A stretch of 64,000 nucleotides of DNA from Fallopia convolvulus (GCA_964016875.1 OZ024735.1:18861981-18925980), one strand, 5' to 3'. Shown: positions 42,793 to 54,319, counted from the stretch's first letter. The notes: generated by a model not told the origin, from the letters alone. Translations and numbers: made by a program.

Positions 42793-45700
42793 ATGAATTG
42801 TCTACTATGGAACGTGCAGGGAGCAGGGAGTGCGGGCTTCAAAAGAGCCTGCAAGTATCTCGTGAGGAAAAATAAAGTCGACATCCTGGTTATCTCTGAG
42901 CCGAAGATTTCTGGGGAAGTAGCCGATAAAGTTTGTGACAGGCTCAACTTTACAAACTGTAGGAGAATCGAAGCAGTAGGCTTCAAAGGGGGTTTGTGGC
43001 TCTTATGGAATGATTCAGCTGTGAATTTGAGGGTGATAAATGTCAGTCAGCACTTCATCCACGCTAGCGTCTTGATTGAGGGCTGCGACACCCATCTTGT
43101 AGCAGTGTATGCGCCTCCGTCCCCCGGGAGGAGAGTGAATTTCTGGGCTGATCTGAAAACTGAAATCGAAAATATCCAAGGCCCTTTATTTGTGGGAGGG
43201 GACTTCAACTGTATCCTCTCCCTTGATGAGCGAGATGGAGGGGTGCCGATCCTCTCGGAAGACACTCCAACTTTCGCCAGCTGGGTGGATCACTTGAGTC
43301 TGATCGATATGGGGTTCATCGGGTCAAAGTTCACATAGACAAGAGGAAATACTGTCAGAACAAGAGTAGCCAAGAGACTGGATAGAGTCTTCACTAACAT
43401 CCCCGGGCGGCTGAGATGGGAAGAGGCGGTTGTTAAACATTTACCGGCCCTGGGATCGGACCACAATCCCAGTTTGCTGATGCTAGGAGGAGCGGGCCCA
43501 CAGAGTAATTCCAGGCGCCCGTTTCGGTTTGAGGCGGCGTGGATTGAACATCCCCAATTCCACGAGCTCATTAAATCTTACTGGAATCCAGAAGTAACTA
43601 CGAATGTAGCTCTGACTATACTCCGTAACAAACTCCTCGAATGGAACAAGGCAACCTTCGGGAATATCCACATCCGAAAGGACAAGCTTATGCGGAGACT
43701 AGAGGGAGTAAGAAAAGCCATGGAAATCAGAACTACTTGGAGACTTATAAGACTAGAGAGCGAATTACGCGGGGAACTTGAACAGACCCTAGCCCAAGAA
43801 GAGGTGTTGTGGTTCCAGAAATCGAGACAGTCATGGCTGGAGTTGGGAGATCGCAACACGGCATTCTTTCATGCCAGTACGGTTATCCGACGCCGTGGCA
43901 ATAAAGTATTGGCCCTTAGGAATGAACAAGCAGATTGGGTGACTCAGCCAGAAGAGATTGAGGCTATGGCAGTGTCCTTTTTCAAAAATCTATACTCCCT
44001 TCCCGAGTCGGAGCGACACTCAACACAACTAAACTGCAACGATTTCCCAGTCTTGGACTTTGGAAAGAAGTCAGGATTAGTCCAACCGATCCTTGACTCT
44101 GAGATTCTGAGTACAATCCGTAAAATGGGCTCGTTTAAGGCACCCGGCCCAGATGGGTTTCAGCCCATTTTCTTTAAAGAATGCTGGGGGGAAGTAGGAG
44201 TGTCAGTATGCAACTTTGTCAGAAACTTCTTGGCCACCGGAGCCTTCCCCCCTGGGGTGAACGATACACTTATCTCCGTCATTGGCAAAGTCAAGAACCC
44301 AGAGAACATTAAGCAATTCCGTCCCATAAGCCTGTGCAATGTCTTGTACAAGCTAATTATAAAAATCCTTGCAGATCGCCTCCAACCACTCATGAATAAG
44401 CTTATAGGCCCGAATCAGAACAGCTTCCTACCTGGGCGCTCGATTTCTGACAACGTAATTATCCTTCAAGAGCTAGCTCACTCCTTACAACAAAAGAGAT
44501 CGGGTAGGAAGTGGATGGTGATTAAGCTCGACCTTGAGAAAGCCTATGATAGGCTCCGGTGGGACTTTGTGGAAGACTCTCTGAAATCTGCGGGCCTCCC
44601 AGAAGTGTGGGTGAATCGGGTCGTCAACTGTGTGCAAACTCCGAGCATGAGGCTCCTCTGGAATGGCAATATCACCAGCAGCTTTTGTCCATCGCGAGGT
44701 ATTCGGCAAGGGGACCCCATCTCCCCATACCTCTTTGTGTTGAGTGTGGAAAGATTGAGCCATCTAATAAACCGAGAAGTGAGTCAGGGGTGTTGGAAAC
44801 CGATAACGATTTGCAGGGGAGCACCACCACTCTCACATCTTTTCTTCGCGGACGACATCGTCCTAATGGTTGAGGCGTCACCGAATCAGATGAGGACTAT
44901 CATGGGATGCCTTCAAACTTTCTGCGAGGCCTCAGGGCAGAAAGTAAGTGTGGATAAATCTAAGATCCTAGTCTCACGGAATGTCTCTAGAGAGCTAATA
45001 CAGCAGCTTGAGCAAATAAGTGGAATTGGGGTCACGAGGAATATCGGCAAGTACTTGGGAGTGCCAGTCCTACACGAGAGACCCAATGCCGAAACTTTTA
45101 CTTCGATCCTGGAGAGAGTGAAGTCGAACTTAGCAAGCTGGAAAGCCAAGACGTTGAGTTTCGCGGGGCGAGTGACCCTGACAAAATCTGTCCTGTCGAC
45201 TATCCCCATGTACCATATGAACACGATCGAGCTTCCAAAAGACATTTGTGACGAATTAGATCGGCTTAATCGATCGTTCATTTGGGGTGATGAAGCAGAT
45301 AGAAGGAAAATCCATCTGGTGGCTTGGGATACAGTGTGTACGCCCAAGAGGAAAGGGGGCCTCGGGGTCAAAAGGGCAAAGGAAATGAACTTAGCGATGC
45401 TTGGGAAACTGGGGTGGCGCCTGATTAACAAAGAGGGAGGTTTGTGGGGAGAATTAATGACGGCGAAGTATGGTCTGGTTATAAATAAAGAAAGAGTCCT
45501 CAAGACCAGGAAAAGAAGCTGCTCGTCTACGATGACGGGGATACGCCATGGCTTAGATAAGGTGGTAGCCAAGGGGATTAGGTGGAATATTGGGGATGGA
45601 AACACTGTTAATTTCTGGGCCGATTCCTGGCTTGGAAACTCACCCCTGCTAATGAGTTGCACCCGTATCCCTGGGAATAATGTGATAAATGGCAAAGTCA

Positions 45701-46932
45701 GGGATTTTTGGAGCGCAGGCCAAGGCTGGAAATGGGGGGAAATCTCCGACTACCTCCCCGCCGGGACTCTTCTCAGACTTGCCAGCGCCGGAATAGCAGA
45801 TGAACCAGGCATTTATGACACGATTAGTTGGGCCCACTCAACGGCCGGGGAGTACACAGTTAAATCGGCATATGAAATGCTTACCTTCGGTGATCAGATT
45901 CAGGGGAATAACGCTGCCGATCCCCGATTCAAGCAGATTTGGAAATTAGGAATTACGGAGCGTATGAAGCACTTCCTATGGCTTGCTGCTAGGGGCAGGG
46001 TGCTTACAAACGCGGAGAGATTTCGGCGACACCTGGCTATTAGTCCTGCGTGCAGTATTTGCGGGGATCAGGAGGAATCCCTTACCCACATCCTCAGAAA
46101 CTGTGATAACGCGGTAGGGGTATGGCGATCGATCCTCCCACCGGACAAGCAAGATGCTTTCTTGAATATGGATCAACAAGTTTGGCTCGACAAATGCATC
46201 ATGGGAGAAGCCAACATGGGCACGGCAGAGGATGAGCCAACCTTGTTTGCAATCGTCGTTTGGTGGCTATGGCGATGGCGGAATGAAAAAAATTTTGGCC
46301 GCCCAACTGCCATCAGAGGGAGAAGAGAATTCATCTTGGGACAAGCTAAGGAACTTGATGCAGCAGCCCAGCGCAGACTTCAAAGAAGAACCATGCAGCC
46401 GAGAGTGGAAACTTACATAGGGTGGTCCTTTCCGACACCCGGCTGGGTCAAACTAAATACGGATGGGTCTGTTACAGGAACGAATACAGTGGCAGCAGCA
46501 GGGGGCGTTCTACGGAATGACGAGGGCCAATGGATTGGAGGATTTGTCTGCAACTTGGGAGTTTGCTCAGTACCAGCCGTTGAACTATGGGGGGTTTACA
46601 TGGGATTATGCACAGCCTGGGAGCATGGACATCGCAAGATCGAAGTTGAAGCTGATTCTAAAATCATAGTTGATCTCCTCAACTCCAAGGTACGATCGAC
46701 ACACCCACTTTCCAGCCTGGTTCGTAGATGCCAGAGCTTCTTAAGTAGAGACTGGCTAGTCCGGTTTCGACACACACTTCGTGAAGCAAACGGAGTCGCA
46801 GATTTCCTCGCAAATCTCGCGCATAACTTTCCAGTAGGTTATCATGTAATTTTGGAACCCCCACAAGGGATCTCCCAACTTCTTGCTAATGATGTAATGG
46901 GGGTTTCCCTCCCCAGACTGATTCGGATGTAA
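42793..46932 (+). pseudogene. LINE ORF2 (endonuclease, RT, zinc ribbon, RNase H), one in-frame amber
   Basis: 1379 codons in one frame, broken only by TAG at 43336-43338 (codon 182) in 'GSKFT-stop-TRGN', where plant L1 endonucleases have Trp. The endonuclease residues Glu36 ('ISEPK'), Asp137 ('GGDFNC') and Asp223-His224 ('GSDHN') are present. RT has 'FRPISLCNVLYKLIIKILAD', 'GIRQGDPISPYLFVL' and 'FFADDIVL' (first Asp at codon 687). zf-RVT is 'CSICGDQEESLTHILRNC' from codon 1087. A C-terminal RNase H follows: 'LNTDGSVTG' (Asp 1224), 'VPAVELWGV', 'VEADSKII', 'ANGVADFLANLAH'. ORF2 starts 33 bp after the in-frame end of ORF1 (42759). The first 181 codons and 43474-46932 are each open. Confidence 0.93.
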
Positions 46933-47091
46933 CCTTCAATAAATTCAGAGAGCTGGCACTCTCATTTGACCAAAAAAAAAACTATCCGGCCGAGTAATTT
47001 TCTGTTTTCGGCATTCGCTTTTTTTTTACAATGATGGGTTGCCTCCCATCCAGCACTAATTTATGGTACTTAGCTTGACCTTCCACCTCTG

Positions 47092-48105
47092 TCAAGTATT
47101 CGGATCGGGAGGGTCGGTGGTACCCATCTCGATCGGATCAAGCTCTTTGTATGGCTTCGGTCGAATTTTTTTTACTTTGAAATACCCCGAGTTCTTATGC
47201 CAAAGCTCAACAGAATCATCCCTAAGAACTCGATTCAGGAGGTATGGACCGGACCTTCTTGTGCTCTTGCTTCCCGGGAACATACTTCACTTATGATGAT
47301 ATAGAATCACTTGATCCCTTGGCTTGAATTCAACTTGTGCCCGATCACTAGCAACACTTCGTTTTCTCTTTTTTCGTCCACTCCGACTCTTCTTTTCTTG
47401 AATTGCTTCTACCTTGAGGTTTTGAATCTCCAATGTAGTTTTTGGTACCATTACTACATCAGGCATTGTTTCAAGAAGCTCAACCTGCATCTCAGAACAA
47501 GTTTCTCCAATTGTCGGGGTAGCCTTTTGGATCATCTTAAACTCTTCAATCATTGGGTCCTCCTTGGTCACCTCGGTAGGCTCTCTTTTGTCAACTTGTG
47601 GGTCGTCCCACTCTTTCTCGCCCCTTAAAAATATAGCAGTGCAAAATTCAATGCAGTGCACCTTTGGAGGCTCAATAGGCAACTCTAGACTGACCCACTG
47701 AGCAATTTGATCCTCTAGCAACCTATTTTGTGTGGTCAAAGTGCCAACTTGAGTCTTCAGAAGGTTCACTTCACCTTTAAGATTAGACAAATCTACTGCT
47801 TGATTTTTAATCAAGTCGTGGGCTTTTGCAACTATATCGATAAGATTCTGGAGCGGCGCTGGTGGCAATGTCACCCAACTAGGCTTGTGGGAATTTGAAG
47901 TGGCCTCATTCACATTCCCCAAAGTTATGTGACAACCTGTATAATCATGATATGCAGCTCCACAAGACTCACATAAGAGGTTAGAAGTATTTGGGTTTGA
48001 AAAACCCAAATTAGAACTAAAATAATCATACCTCTTAGTACTTGTATTTAATCTAGGAGAAAGAGAGGAAAAAGAGCTTACCTCATACATACCTGAATAA
48101 TCCAT
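47092..48105 (-). pseudogene. Gag-knuckle / integrase C-terminal (GPY/F) fused ORF of the nested element
   Basis: The frame starts at 48105 and has a canonical CX2CX4HX4C knuckle, CESCGAAYHDYTGC, near residue 46. A Leu-rich coiled coil follows ('DLSNLKGEVNLLKTQVGTLT'), then a charged linker. At the end, 'FKPRDQVILYHHK', a TGA at 47287-47289, and in the same frame 'MFPGSKSTRRSGPYLLNRVL' with 'FKVKKIRPKPYKEL' match the GPY/F module at the integrase C terminus. Protease, RT, RNase H and integrase core are absent between them. A deletion therefore fused the two ends of gag-pol. Confidence 0.65.
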
Positions 48106-48212
48106 TTAATCGACTCTATTTACTAGCCTGTAACAAAAAATAAAAAGATCAAAGCAAAAATAAAGACCTAACTTTACTAGATAAGAGATAACAATCAATA
48201 TTAACAAATTGG

Positions 48213-48230
48213 TCCCCAGCAACGGCGCCA
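48213..48230 (-). other. Primer-binding site of the nested Athila/Tat-like element
   Basis: The sense strand reads TGGCGCCGTTGCTGGGGA six bases inside the LTR, differing by one base from the site at 4831-4848. Confidence 0.8.
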
Positions 48231-48236
48231 AAAACT

Positions 48237-49605
48237 TGATGCAACCAAAACCAACCCGCAAGCGAACGGGGTCAATCGTAGTACCTCAAGTGTCTATCGC
48301 ACAAGGACCAATGTAATACCAATTGAAACTCTGCTAGTAAATTAGGTCAAAAATATAAGGAAGAATTAAAATCTATAACTAAGCTAACAAACTATTATGC
48401 AAATAAAGAGGATAAAACTATGGGATAGATGTGTCTAAGGTTAAGGATCACCCCAACAATGTTTCAATAAATAAAATTATACTCTGACTGAATTTATTTG
48501 AAGGACCAACTATCTAAAGTAAACACTAACTCCTCTCGGACGATAAGTGTATGTACCTAAACTCAACAAACAGTCGTTGCCGCGTAAAGCAAGTCTAATT
48601 TAGATCCTTAAAGCTCTTTAGAGACTAGGGATAAACAAACCTAGCATTCGTTGTCGCGTTCCGCTAGAATCATTCAAACCCTAGAACTACTACGATAGTT
48701 AAAAATCACACAAGAGAAATTAAATTGTTGTTGCATAGATAACCCTCAAGTTCAATACCTAGGAATCTGAAAAGAGCCAATTTTAGTCCTTAATTTATCA
48801 ATATCCTATTATTGTTAACTTCGGTCGGTCTCAAACCCTAATAGGAATCCTATATGCAAAAGCAATTAGACATAACACAACCTAGGATCGAATCAAATAT
48901 ATTTCAATTCAGGCAAAGAATATAACTTTAATTAAATAGACATTGAATGGATCACCAAAACCCTAGAACTAGGAATTTAGCCAAGCATGATTGAAGACAT
49001 AATCAAAATATATAAACTAGCCAAGAACTATTCAATACAATCAAAGAGTAAGAAAACTTAGTATCAATTATATAAATAATCCAAATCAAAGGGCTAGAAT
49101 CTTGAATAGCAAACTAATCTTCAAACAAAGCAGCCGAACTCCACCGTTAAATTTGTTCCTGTATGCGGCCGAACGAAGAACAAAAACTAAAACCTAAACT
49201 AATGCTAAGCTACGTAATGATCTGATCTCCCCATAAGCTATCTAATCTATCCCCTTATATAATAAACGTGTCCTCCAATATTATTCTTATCTATCAACGA
49301 GAACAAGTAAAGTTGCAACCACCAAACTCATCCTTTTGGGCTTCAATATATTAACTCATGTAGGCCCAATACTCAAACAGCCCATCAGGTATATTGTCAC
49401 CATCCTCCTTGCTTGGCTTTTGAAAATCCGTCTTTAAATCTCTTCCAAAAATAGCTCCAAATACCTAAAATATATAAAAACTCGAGTGTAGATTCCGAAT
49501 ATATAATAAAATAAAATGAATATAAAATATGAGAAATATGCATGAATATGACCTAAATTAATATGCAACTAGACCCCTAAAACATGACTAAATTAAGCGT
49601 TATCA
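48237..49605 (-). repeat. 5' LTR (1369 bp) of the nested Athila/Tat-like element
   Basis: Sense start TGATAACGCTTAATTTAGTC follows directly after the target duplication; the sense end GGTTGCATCA precedes the primer site. No second copy is found at the other end of the insertion. Confidence 0.75.
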
Positions 49606-49610
49606 ATAAT

Positions 49611-51450
49611 CTCTTGGACTTTTTCCCAAGTACGCCTTCATTTTTGAATCCCTGGAAGCATATGAATTGGTAACTTGATTTACAATAAGTAATGAATCAC
49701 ATATTACCTCAATTTTCTGTACATTCAAGTCTTTGGCAATAAGTAACCCTGCTATGAGTGCCTCGTATTCTGCTTCATTGTTGGTAGCTTTGAATGTACA
49801 TCGAACAGCCTGGGCTATGCTATCCCCCTGTGGCGACTTCAGGACTACCCCTAGTCCTACACGTACTTGATTCGACGCCCCATCGGTGTGCGTCATCCAC
49901 TTGCCACTGCCTAGTGATCTTGCTACCTGTAACATTTCTTGATTTTCTTCTTCTGGTATGGTAGGAGTGAAGTCAGCCACAAAATCCTCCAAGGCTTGAG
50001 ACTTCATCATTGTTCGTGGCTCATAAGTAATGTCGTACCCGTTGAGGTGAATCAACCACCTCATAAGTCGACCTGATAGCTCTGGTTTTGACATGATACT
50101 CTTCATTGGAAAATTAGTCCTCACATTAATAGAATGACTTTCAAAATAGGGACGTAATTTTATAGAAGCCATTACCAGAGATAGTACGAGTTTCTCAACG
50201 GGTGTGTACCTAGTTTTCGCATCAAGTAAGGTTTTACTCAGGTAATAGGTGGGTAACTGGTTCCCTTCTTCTTCTCGAATCAAGACGGCGCTTATGGCTG
50301 CTTTTGTGACCGCCAAATATATGTAAAACACCTCTCCTGGATTTGGTTTGGAAAGTATCTTAGGGTGAGATAGATACCTTTTTAACTCCTTGAAGGCCTC
50401 TTCGTGAGCTTCTGTCCACTCGAATGACTTGTTTCTCTTCAGAATGTCGTAGAATAGCTTGTTCCTATCTAAGGATCGAGATATGAACCGATTGAGTGCT
50501 GCTACTCGTCCTGTCAGTTTCTGAACGTTTTTGACACACTTTGGTGATTGCAGCTCCATTATCGCCTTAATCTGATCCGGACTTGCTTCAATCCCTCTCT
50601 TTGTTACTATGTATCCTAGGAATTTCCCTGATGTAACCCCAAAGGAACATTTGGTTGGGTTTAATTTCATTTTATAGCTTCACAGAATCTGAAACGCGTC
50701 TTCCAAGTGCCTAATGTGATCTTCCGCCTTCAAGGACTTGACTAACATGTCGTCAATATTTACCTCTATTGTATCCCCCAGTTTTTCCTGAAACATCTTA
50801 TTAACCAACCTCTGATAAGTAACACCTGCGTTTTTTAATCCGAAAGGCATAACTTTACAATAGTAAGTTCCTTGATTAGTTACGAATGCAGTTTTTTCTT
50901 GGTCGTCAGGATGCATCATTATCTGATGGTATCTACTAAACGCGTCCATGAAAGTTAAGAGTTCATGTCCTGCCGTCGCATCCACCATTGCGTCCATATG
51001 AGGCAAAGGGAATGAATCTTTAGGACATGCTTTATTTAAATCAGTAAAATCCACACAAACGCGCCATTTACCGTTTTTCTTTTTCACAACAACTACATTG
51101 GCAAGCCAGACAGGGTACTTTACCTCTCTAATTTTACCAGACTCAAGTAAGGATTTTACCTCGTCGTTGATTACCTGATTCCGTTCGGGTGCGAATTTAC
51201 ACCTTTTCTGCTTAACTGGTGGAATTTTCTGATTGACATTGAGGGCGTGGGTAATCACGTTATGGTCAATTCCCGCCATATCTTCGTTTGACCAATCAAA
51301 GCAATCATTGTAGGACCGTAAGAATTCTACCAAGTACTTTCGTAAAGTGGGCTCCAGATCTTCCCCAATCCGAATTTTTCTTGATGGATCGAGTGGATCA
51401 AGGGCTACTTCTTCGAGTTCCGGTGTTTCTAGCTTTACATAGTAAGTGGT
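49611..51450 (-). pseudogene. RT and RNase H of Tat element 2 (5' part)
   Basis: RT has 'PPVKQKRCKFAPERNQ', 'KWRVCVDFTDLNKACPKDSF', 'FGLKNAGVTYQRLVNKMF' and a catalytic stretch 'VNIDDMLVKS', with Tyr of YIDD changed to Asn but both Asp kept. A TGA at 50680-50682 (Arg in relatives) precedes 'MKLNPTKCSFGVTSGKFLGY'. The gypsy RNase H remnant and the archaeal-like RNase H ('THTDGASNQVRVGLGVVLKS', 'VICDSLLIVNQV') follow. An extra A in the A5 run near 49625 shifts the frame just before the nested insertion. Confidence 0.9.
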
Positions 51451-51454
51451 GGTC

Positions 51455-51987
51455 TTATAGTCCTTTAATTGCTATTCTGACGACTTCTTCTTCATTTCGA
51501 TCTGCAGGTTCTTTGAAATCGTCGCTCTTATTGTCACGGAGTAGCACTCCCTCGCTAACTTCTGTTCTCCCTTGATTTCTTGTATTCCCCATGGCGATGG
51601 GAATTTTACACATTGATGATAAGTTGAGGGAATGGCTTTCATCCCGTGGATCCATGGCCTGCCCAAGATAACATTGAAAGGTGACGAGCAATCAAGTACT
51701 TGAAATGTTACCTGGTAGTTTACCCCTCCTGCGATAGTTGGTAATGATATTTCTCCCTATGTGTTACGGGATTCACCACTGAAGCCCACTAAAGTCGTAG
51801 ACTTCTTAATGATGTCGTCCAATCCGAGGCCTAAACTGTACAAAGCATCCAACATAAGCAAGTTAGTGGAACTTCCATTATCAACTAATATTCTCTTGAC
51901 GAGGAAATTTGCTATTGCTAAAGAAATTATTAAGCAATCATGGTGAACTTCCTCTTCTTCGATATCATCGAAGGTAATGGGCATCAC
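51455..51987 (-). pseudogene. Retropepsin of Tat element 2
   Basis: The active site is 'RILVDNGSSTNLLMLDALYS' (DNGSS) near 51890, followed by a TAG at 51757-51759 and then 'FNVILGRPWIHGMKAIPSTY'-type sequence in two overlapping frames. The active-site Asp is intact, unlike the DTW of Tat element 1. Confidence 0.82.
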
Positions 51988-52064
51988 GTCATGACTTGCT
52001 CGAGTAGAGATTTTGGGGTGTTCTTTCTTGGTATCCCTTGCGAGTCTCTTAGCTGCAAAATAAG

Positions 52065-53598
52065 TTACGCCATAGATTTCAGACCCCCAGTGATGACGTT
52101 AATTACTCTTGTATGCTTTGGAGGCGGCGGTGGACTGGCCTTCCCTTTGTTGCGTTCTAGTTGCTCCCTTGCTATTTCTGATATCAAATCCTTGAGGTAT
52201 CCCCTGCGCAGTAGCTCGCTTACTTCTTTCCTCAACGTGATGCATTCTTCCGTTCGGTGGTCGTGGTCGAAGTGGAAATCACACCATCTGGATTTATATT
52301 TCTGGTGCAAAGGTGTATTACTCTTTCTTGGTCACTTGACAGTATCCCCCATGCCATTAAGGGTTCGGAACACTTCTGTTGTATCTACGCAGAAGTTGTA
52401 ATGAGATAATTTGGGAGGCAGCCTTGGGTCTTCATATCGCTCATTTTGCCTAGCAAATGCTGCGTTCACAGTTGTTTTGGCAGGAGATGAGTTGGAATAC
52501 GGGACGTATCTAGTCTCTCGCCTTCCTTGTTTACGCTCTGATCGGTGAGGACTAGCAGCTTTGACGGTGAAGAGGTCGTCTTCTTCCAATCGTACATGTG
52601 CCAATGCTTTTACCTGTACTTCATCGAAATTCGAGCAAGGATATTTAGTCAATTCACGATACAGATCAGGATTACCAGCCGAGATGCCTCTTCGGAATGC
52701 TTCCACAGTTGTAGCAGCATCGCATCCTTCTATGGTGACCAACTCCTTGTTGTACCTATTAAAGAAAGCCTTCAAGGACTCGCCTGTCCTTTGGACCATG
52801 CGATATAAGTCGCTCGAACGCTTTTTAGCGTGTCGACTGCTTGCAAATCTTACCCTGAACTTGTCAATCAACTCAGCAAAAGACGAAATACTCACAAGAG
52901 GTAAATCAGAATGCCAATTAAGCGTGGGCCCAGATAACGTGTTTTCGAACCAACGACACATAACAATCTCCTTCATGTCGAAGGTCGGGTACGGTGCTAA
53001 TGTTCATATCTCGTTTAAATGCAGCTAAGTGTTGGTCCGGATCCGTAACCCCTTCATACTTAGGTACATCAGGGACGTGGTATTTACGAGTGATGTCTTC
53101 CCTTGTGATAGCGGGTACGAAGGGAGAGTCTATGTAACCATCCCTCCTTTCCACGACTATGGGTTGGGGTGCCCCTGGGACCTGAGTGATTCGGTCCTCT
53201 AAAGCTTTGAGGCGTTCTCGTAATTGGGCAACCTCAACATCCTCTCTAACATCACTTAAAGAATTACCGTTTACCTGATAGCAAGTTATTGGCCTAGTAT
53301 CATTGGGTGTTATAAGGTTTGGGTCGTCCATGTCCAGTCGTCGAGCGACGCCATCCGCTGCGTCCATTACGCGTTGACGATTTGGCACTGATTGTACCTA
53401 AGATCGAAGCAAATTACGTTCATTGGTTAAAGTTTCAATTTGTCGTTCATACACTTCGGTGAATTTGGCATGAGCTTCCTTTTGATTTTCCAAATCCTTT
53501 TGGAGAGAAAGCATAGATGCACGGAGTTCAGTGATGATGTCGGAATCAACCGCTCCTCCTCGTTCCGTTGCCGTGGAAGTGGTGAGATTGCCATTCAT
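52065..53598 (-). pseudogene. gag of Tat element 2
   Basis: The start is the ATG at 53598 ('MNGNLTTSTATERGGAVDSD') with a coiled coil, then a stop at 53398. The frame resumes at 53388 ('LRERLKALEDRITQVPGAPQ', 'YEGVTDPDQHLAAFKRDMNI'). The gag domain follows at 52976-52560 ('EAFRRGISAGNPDLYRELTK', 'VQVKALAHVRLEEDD') after a frameshift near 52970. A TGA at 52332-52334 sits where element 1 has Trp. The Tat motif 'WCDFHFDHDHRTEECITLRK' is near 52290-52230. A G-run indel near 52085 shifts the frame before protease. Confidence 0.85.
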
Positions 53599-53809
53599 AT
53601 TCCCAGAATCTTGATCAACTCCGTCTATGTTTCCAACTCCGTCTACGTTTCCAGTTTGCTGGTTATCTCCACCTTGGTTGATTTCGTGGTTCTAGGGATC
53701 TTCCACATGACTGTAGGTAGCATGAAAGCCTTCCATCTTGCAGGTAGAGCTTATAGTTCTTTTGGCGACGCGACTTCCTTTTGGCTAGGGCCCCACGGTG
53801 GGCGCTAAT

Positions 53810-54319
53810 TGTTTTGGGATGATTTACCACGCGAACGTGTTACCTGCTATAATGAGGGAAACCTAACTAGAAAGTAGTTGTAACGCGTTATAGACAAAAC
53901 ACAAGATATAGATCTCAAAGGAAATATGCAAAATATTGATGAAAAACAGATTATATGATGGACTTGTGATCGATATGGTGCAATAATCCCTTCAAAGTTA
54001 CAAGCAAATAACAAAGCTTTCGATCAAAGGGAATGGATTGATTATAGAGCTTTTCAGAATGCTATCTTCAGTCAACTAGACGATGTCTCTTCCTTTTCTC
54101 TTCTTCGGTCTTTATACACCTCCGTCTCTTTCGACCGTTGCCGCAGTCATGAGAGATCCCGGAGATTTCTCCACTGATCTTAATGCCCTTAGCCGTTAGC
54201 AATATCCTTGCTTTTATGCCGTTTATTATAGCACATTTTGCACGACTTGGATGATAGGCTTCACCAAATCATGTTCACCGGACACTTCGTCTTTGGGCTG
54301 ATTTATGGAAGGCCCAACA
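53810..54319 (-). repeat. Right (5') LTR of Tat element 2
   Basis: It begins TGTTTTGGGA and ends GGCCCAACA, and is the 510-bp partner of the left LTR. The adjacent primer site (53788-53806) reads TAGCGCCCACCGTGGGGCC, with the expected TGG mutated. Confidence 0.95.

Larger units (their letters stand above)
40935..46980 (+). mobile_element. L1-type LINE, nearly intact, 6.05 kb
   Basis: It is bounded by an exact 17-bp direct repeat, ACTATCCGGCCGAGTAA, at 40918-40934 and 46981-46997. It ends in an A9 tail after CTCATTTGACC, as expected for target-primed insertion. ORF1 is at 41065-42486 (frame open to 42759 but for one TAG) and ORF2 at 42793-46932 (one TAG). The 5' region before ORF1 is only about 130 bp, so either the leader is short or the copy is slightly truncated. 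It is the youngest-looking element in the window. Confidence 0.95.
38958..49605 (-). mobile_element. Athila/Tat-like non-autonomous element nested in Tat element 2, 3' LTR missing
   Basis: The insertion splits the codon series EII-SLFEIKQV of the RNase H. ATAAT is duplicated at 38953-38957 and 49606-49610. The minus-strand 5' end is an LTR (49605-48237) starting TGATAACGC. A primer site and a gag/integrase-like ORF (48105-47092) follow, then the nested LINE, then a purine-rich AAGCTTGGGGGAGGGA near 39520-39535, and about 570 bp of non-coding DNA. The left end is AGGCTCGGG, not an LTR. Excluding the LINE it is about 4.6 kb. Confidence 0.75.
34384..54319 (-). mobile_element. Tat-lineage Ty3/gypsy retrotransposon, element 2, with nested insertions
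   Basis: 510-bp direct LTRs (34384-34893 and 53810-54319) are flanked by a perfect 5-bp duplication, CTCAA, at 34379-34383 and 54320-54324. I count about 22 differences between the LTRs (about 4%). Gag-pol is on the minus strand. A nested element at 38958-49605 splits the archaeal-like RNase H. Without it the element would be about 9.3 kb, like Tat element 1. The plus strand carries an antisense gene at 35108-36912, as in element 1. Confidence 0.95.
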
